Shown piece after piece: positions 6,509 through 8,182 of a stretch of 8,182 nt of DNA. Origin of the DNA: Oscillospiraceae bacterium (GTDB lineage Bacteria > Bacillota_A > Clostridia > Oscillospirales > Ruminococcaceae); the NCBI GenBank assembly GCA_017414145.1, contig JAFPQL010000019.1, positions 1-8,182 of the forward strand, given 5' to 3'. Position 1 is the stretch's first letter. Each line of letters begins with the position of its first letter. Position numbers and translations under genes: made by a program. Below the pieces are notes generated by a model. The model did no database searches, was not told where the DNA came from, and worked only from the letters and a program-made list of their open reading frames with translations.

Positions 6509-6768
6509 GACTGCACCTCCTGTGCGGCATAGAAGCGGATGCTGCGGATTGCGTCCTGCAAATCCGTCAGTTCATCGCGCAGCAGCAGGATGCGGCGGAT
6601 CAGCTCCTGCTGTTTCCGCTGATTGCCCCTGCCGCCGGTCCGGATGCGGATCTGCCGGAGCTGCTGCTGCAGCTCGGCCTTGCGCCGGAGTACGGCGTCG
6701 GCTGCCCGGTCGTAGTCGTGCAGCATTTCCGTATACACGGTGCGCTGTCTGTGGATGGTTCCTGTCAA
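6505..6768 (-). CDS. Small coiled-coil protein, first gene of the region-4 operon
   Basis: 87 residues from TTG at 6768; an in-frame TAG lies just upstream (near 6787), so no longer start is possible. The start has a purine-rich site, GGGAGGGAGG at 6787-6778, 9 bases away. The sequence is soluble, charged and strongly helical: residues about 20-45 (AADAVLRRKAELQQQLRQIR) and about 55-82 (ELIRRILLLRDELTDLQDAIRSIRFY) have heptad-like spacing, joined by a Gly/Arg-rich hinge (TGGRGNQRK). No enzyme motif, signal peptide or membrane segment is seen. It overlaps the region-4 gene by 4 bases and shares its promoter, which suggests that the two products act together, for example as a heteromeric transcription factor or as activator and partner. 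The family is not recognised with certainty; it resembles small helical proteins that pair with region-4 proteins in phage-derived loci. Confidence 0.75.
   Translation of the reverse strand: MTGTIHRQRTVYTEMLHDYDRAADAVLRRKAELQQQLRQIRIRTGGRGNQRKQQELIRRILLLRDELTDLQDAIRSIRFYAAQEVQS
6506..6521 (-). promoter_or_regulatory. Strong Shine-Dalgarno site in front of an ATA codon
   Basis: AGGAGGT (minus strand, 6521-6515) is followed after exactly 6 bases by ATAAGC. ATA is the only codon in the window expected for initiation, and the surrounding TCATAAGC also supplies the TAA stop of the upstream gene. A G at the third position would give the textbook ATGA stop-start overlap. Confidence 0.7.
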
Positions 6769-6777
6769 GGTGATCTG

Positions 6778-6787
6778 CCTCCCTCCC
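6778..6787 (-). promoter_or_regulatory. Ribosome binding site for the TTG-started coiled-coil gene
   Basis: Tandem GGGAGGGAGG on the minus strand, with the nearer GGAGG 9 bases from TTG at 6768. This decides the start, because no ATG or GTG is present near the 5' end of the frame. Confidence 0.65.
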
Positions 6788-6798
6788 TAGGACTGTGG

Positions 6799-6816
6799 CT
6801 CCGGTTTCATCCGGAG
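6799..6816 (-). other. Small leader hairpin upstream of the coiled-coil gene
   Basis: CTCCGG (6799-6804) and CCGGAG (6811-6816) form a perfect 6-bp stem with a 6-base loop, 11 bases upstream of the ribosome site. No U-tract follows, so it is not a terminator; it may affect translation or be incidental. Confidence 0.35.
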
Positions 6817-6832
6817 TCTGGCGATAAACAGA

Positions 6833-6844
6833 AAACAAATGTTC
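6833..6844. promoter_or_regulatory. Third LexA-like palindrome, in the operon leader
   Basis: AAACAAATGTTC matches GAAC-N4-GTTC at 7 of 8 defined positions. It lies about 120 bases downstream of the operon start, in opposite orientation to the other copies when the shared flank (TTTTCTGACG) is considered. It may be an auxiliary operator. Confidence 0.4.
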
Positions 6845-6954
6845 TTTTCTGACGGAAAAACAAACCGGCAGGCAGCAGACATACTTGGGCAGACGGGGCG
6901 GGGGACTGCCGCAAAGGGTGCGCTGCTTGTCGGGGAATCGTCAGAAAAAGAACA
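6840..6954. repeat. Inverted repeat of 15-16 bp flanking an 84-bp GC-rich segment
   Basis: TGTTCTTTTCTGACG at 6840-6854 is the reverse complement of CGTCAGAAAAAGAACA at 6939-6954 apart from one extra T. In the operon mRNA the two arms would close a long stem at the very 5' end, with five more pairs beyond two mismatches. A diverged third copy (TATCAGAAAAACATTTGTTT) lies at 6974-6993 inside the promoter. Confidence 0.65.
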
Positions 6955-6962
6955 AGTGTTCG
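6950..6962. promoter_or_regulatory. SOS-box-like operator at the transcription start of the region-4 operon
   Basis: GAACAAGTGTTCG (plus strand) is an exact GAAC-N4-GTTC palindrome with the purine/any/purine/pyrimidine centre of the Bacillus-type LexA (DinR) box, plus the outer G. It begins 7 bases downstream of the -10 hexamer of the minus-strand promoter, so a bound repressor would cover the start site. Confidence 0.6.
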
Positions 6963-6969
6963 TATCTAT

Positions 6970-6998
6970 ATTCTATCAGAAAAACATTTGTTTGTCAA
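6970..6998 (-). promoter_or_regulatory. Strong sigma-A promoter of the coiled-coil/region-4 operon
   Basis: The minus strand carries a perfect -35 TTGACA (6998-6993), a 17-base spacer and the -10 TAGAAT (6975-6970; 5 of 6 matches). Transcription should begin near 6963, giving a leader of about 195 nt before the TTG start. Palindromic operator-like sites overlap the spacer and the start site, consistent with tight repression. Confidence 0.8.
6982..6993. promoter_or_regulatory. Second LexA-like palindrome, inside the promoter spacer
   Basis: AAACATTTGTTT (plus strand) has the AAAC-N4-GTTT layout, one change per half-site from GAAC-N4-GTTC. It fills the space between the -35 and -10 hexamers, a classic repressor position. 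Centre-to-centre distance to the box at 6950-6962 is about 32 bp, three helical turns. Confidence 0.5.
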
Positions 6999-7140
6999 GG
7001 CCTTTTTCAAAATTTCGGCGGGCTTTTTTGCCGGAAATTGTCAGACCCTCTGCATATTGCTGCGAAAAAGTCAGAATCTGCTTGATTTTCTGTCAAGCTG
7101 CCGAAATTTGCCGTTCAAAGAAAAAAATATCTCCTGCATC
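6999..7140. other. AT-rich divergent intergenic region with imperfect inverted repeats
   Basis: No gene is seen here. AATTTC-GGC at 7011-7019 pairs with GCC-G-GAAATT at 7030-7039 (9 bp, one bulged G). The 10-mer AAATTTCGGC at 7010-7019 recurs inverted as GCCGAAATTT at 7100-7109. TCAGA occurs repeatedly (near 7041, 7071 and 7181). Functions are unknown. Confidence 0.4.
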
Positions 7141-7169
7141 TTGCAAAATCGGTTTTTTTGCGGTATAAT
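7141..7169 (+). promoter_or_regulatory. Sigma-A promoter of the O-acyltransferase gene
   Basis: TTGCAA (7141-7146; 4 of 6 matches to TTGACA), 17-base spacer with a T run, and a perfect TATAAT (7164-7169). Transcription would begin near 7176, giving a leader of about 140 nt. Confidence 0.75.
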
Positions 7170-7174
7170 ATAAA

Positions 7175-7243
7175 GTGCAGTCAGAATGCGCGCTGTCTGC
7201 ACCCAAACAAAGCGGACACGCGGACGCGGAGATCCGCTCTTTG
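7175..7243 (+). other. Two-hairpin 5' leader of the O-acyltransferase mRNA
   Basis: First hairpin: GTGCAG-T-CAG (7175-7184) with CTG-T-CTGCAC (7193-7202), nine pairs around one T/T mismatch, right at the predicted 5' end. Second hairpin: CAAAGCGGA (7208-7216) with TCCGC-TC-TTTG (7233-7243), nine pairs with a two-base bulge. No U-tract follows, so termination is unlikely. I do not recognise a known riboswitch; a 5'-end stabiliser is the simplest reading. Confidence 0.45.
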
Positions 7244-7317
7244 AGTCAAAGTGTGAAGAACAACGGAATATGCGGGAACGGGCGTACTATGCCCTGCTGC
7301 AAAAACGGGAGTACAAC

Positions 7318-8182
7318 ATGGTTTTTTCAAGCCTGATTTTTCTGTACCTGTTTTTGCCCGTATGCCTTCTGTGCTACGGGCTTTCGCCGTCTATAACGGT
7401 CAAAAACTGCGTACTGACAGTTTTTTCTCTGATTTTCTACGCGTGGGGCGAGCCGGTCTATATCCTGCTGCTGCTCGCCAGCGTTCTGGTAAATTATCTG
7501 TTCGGCCTCGGCATCGGAGCGGCGCGGCAGAAGCCGAAAACCGCGAAGTTTCTGCTCATTCTCAGCCTGATGTTCAATATCGGGCTGCTGCTGCTCTTTA
7601 AGTACAGCGGATTTCTTGCGGAAAACCTCAACCGCATCCCCGGCGTCAGCCTGCCGGTACCGCATCTGACCTTGCCGATCGGCATCAGCTTCTACACCTT
7701 CCAGATTCTGTCCTACATCATTGATCTGTACTGGGACAAGGTCGATGTGCAGCGCAATCCGATGCACTTCCTGCTCTATATCTCAATGTTCCCGCAGCTC
7801 ATTGCCGGACCGATCGTCCGGTACAGCACGATCGAGCAGGAGATCCGGACGCGGAAGGTCACGCTGACCGATTTCAGCGACGGTCTGACGCGCCTGATTG
7901 TCGGTCTGGCGAAAAAGGTCATCCTCGCCAATCATCTTTCGGTCATCGTCGATGCGTTCTTCGGCGGCAGCACGATTTCCGTCACGGGTGCGTGGTACGC
8001 AACCGCCGTCTACGCGATGCAGATTTATTTTGACTTCTCCGGCTATTCCGATATGGCAATCGGCATGGGCAGGATGTTCGGCTTCCACTTCGACGAGAAC
8101 TTCCGCCACCCGTTCCTCTGCCGCGATATTTCGGAATTCTGGCAGCGCTGGCACATTTCGCTCGGCACCTTCTTCCGCGATT
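7318..8182 (+). CDS. MBOAT-family membrane-bound O-acyltransferase (AlgI/DltB type), 3' partial
   Basis: 288 residues are visible before the window ends. The start MVFSSLIFLYLFLPVCLL is typical of AlgI-like proteins. Several membrane segments follow (about residues 3-20, 28-62, 76-96), then the family motifs PIGISFYTFQILSYIIDLY, MFPQLIAGPIVRY, IYFDFSGYSDMAIGMGRMFGF and DISEFWQRWHISLGTFFRD. His279 in the WHIS motif is the expected catalytic histidine. The family transfers acyl groups across the membrane to extracellular polymers such as alginate, teichoic acid or other surface polysaccharides; the substrate cannot be told here. A DltD/AlgJ/SGNH-like partner usually follows such genes, which would lie beyond the window. 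The ATG at 7318 has GGGAG six bases upstream. An in-frame ATG at 7270 would add 16 polar residues and lacks a good ribosome site. Confidence 0.93.
   Translation, partial: MVFSSLIFLYLFLPVCLLCYGLSPSITVKNCVLTVFSLIFYAWGEPVYILLLLASVLVNYLFGLGIGAARQKPKTAKFLLILSLMFNIGLLLLFKYSGFLAENLNRIPGVSLPVPHLTLPIGISFYTFQILSYIIDLYWDKVDVQRNPMHFLLYISMFPQLIAGPIVRYSTIEQEIRTRKVTLTDFSDGLTRLIVGLAKKVILANHLSVIVDAFFGGSTISVTGAWYATAVYAMQIYFDFSGYSDMAIGMGRMFGFHFDENFRHPFLCRDISEFWQRWHISLGTFFRD

Noticed and set aside
6572..6838. Alternative 88-codon minus-strand frame overlapping the coiled-coil gene
   Set aside because: Its product becomes Ala/Pro/Arg-rich after about 25 residues, a typical out-of-frame signature, while the frame from TTG 6768 gives a clean helical protein and the 4-base overlap.
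6840..6954. Invertible DNA segment bounded by inverted repeats
   Set aside because: The promoter lies outside the repeats, no recombinase gene is present, and the repeats are better explained as operator copies or an RNA stem.
6839..7168. Plus-strand open frame through the divergent intergenic region
   Set aside because: It covers the operators and both divergent promoters, lacks a ribosome site, and its Cys/Phe/Lys-rich product reflects AT-rich non-coding sequence.
7327..7767. Minus-strand frames opposite the O-acyltransferase gene (also 7783-8154)
   Set aside because: They lie antisense to conserved MBOAT motifs and have no start signals or domain.

Overview
The window looks like a chromosomal segment from a GC-rich, plant-polysaccharide-degrading gut or rumen Firmicute, most likely a Ruminococcus-type member of the Oscillospiraceae. 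The basis is two secreted proteins carrying type I dockerin modules, one of them a multidomain family 97 glycoside hydrolase, together with Gram-positive style signal peptides, strong GGAGG ribosome sites and small sigma-region-4 regulators. No scaffoldin, cohesin, rRNA, tRNA, CRISPR array or insertion sequence is visible.

Layout. Positions 1-879 (+) are the 3' part of a gene for a metzincin-like zinc protease. It is followed after 40 bases by a BspA-like leucine-rich-repeat/dockerin protein (920-2050, +). This gene converges on a 1123-residue GH97 enzyme (2170-5541, -) built as signal peptide, LamG-like domain, GH97, CBM6/35-like module and dockerin. The two dockerin genes share a long bidirectional terminator at 2073-2138. 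The GH97 gene appears to be transcribed from a promoter near 6000, which gives a leader of about 440 nt containing a terminator-like hairpin at 5854-5885.

Next comes a two-gene minus-strand operon: an 87-residue coiled-coil protein (6505-6768) overlapping by 4 bases a 111-residue sigma-70 region-4-like protein (6173-6508). The second gene has no ATG, GTG or TTG start. It has a perfect Shine-Dalgarno site placed exactly in front of an ATA codon. The operon promoter (TTGACA, 17 bases, TAGAAT) is overlapped by two palindromes with the GAAC-N4-GTTC layout of Gram-positive LexA (SOS) boxes, and a third lies in the leader. The divergent gene at the right edge (7318 onward, +) is a membrane-bound O-acyltransferase of the AlgI/DltB type, cut by the window end, with its own promoter and a structured leader.

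How the parts fit together. The left half is an extracellular module: dockerin proteins that would plug into a cellulosome-like scaffold elsewhere, with the GH97 enzyme probably acting as a retaining alpha-galactosidase-type enzyme. The right half holds a possibly damage-responsive small sigma-like regulator and a cell-surface polymer O-acylation gene. No functional link between the halves can be shown from the sequence. The most unusual elements are the ATA-started region-4 gene and its SOS-box-like promoter.
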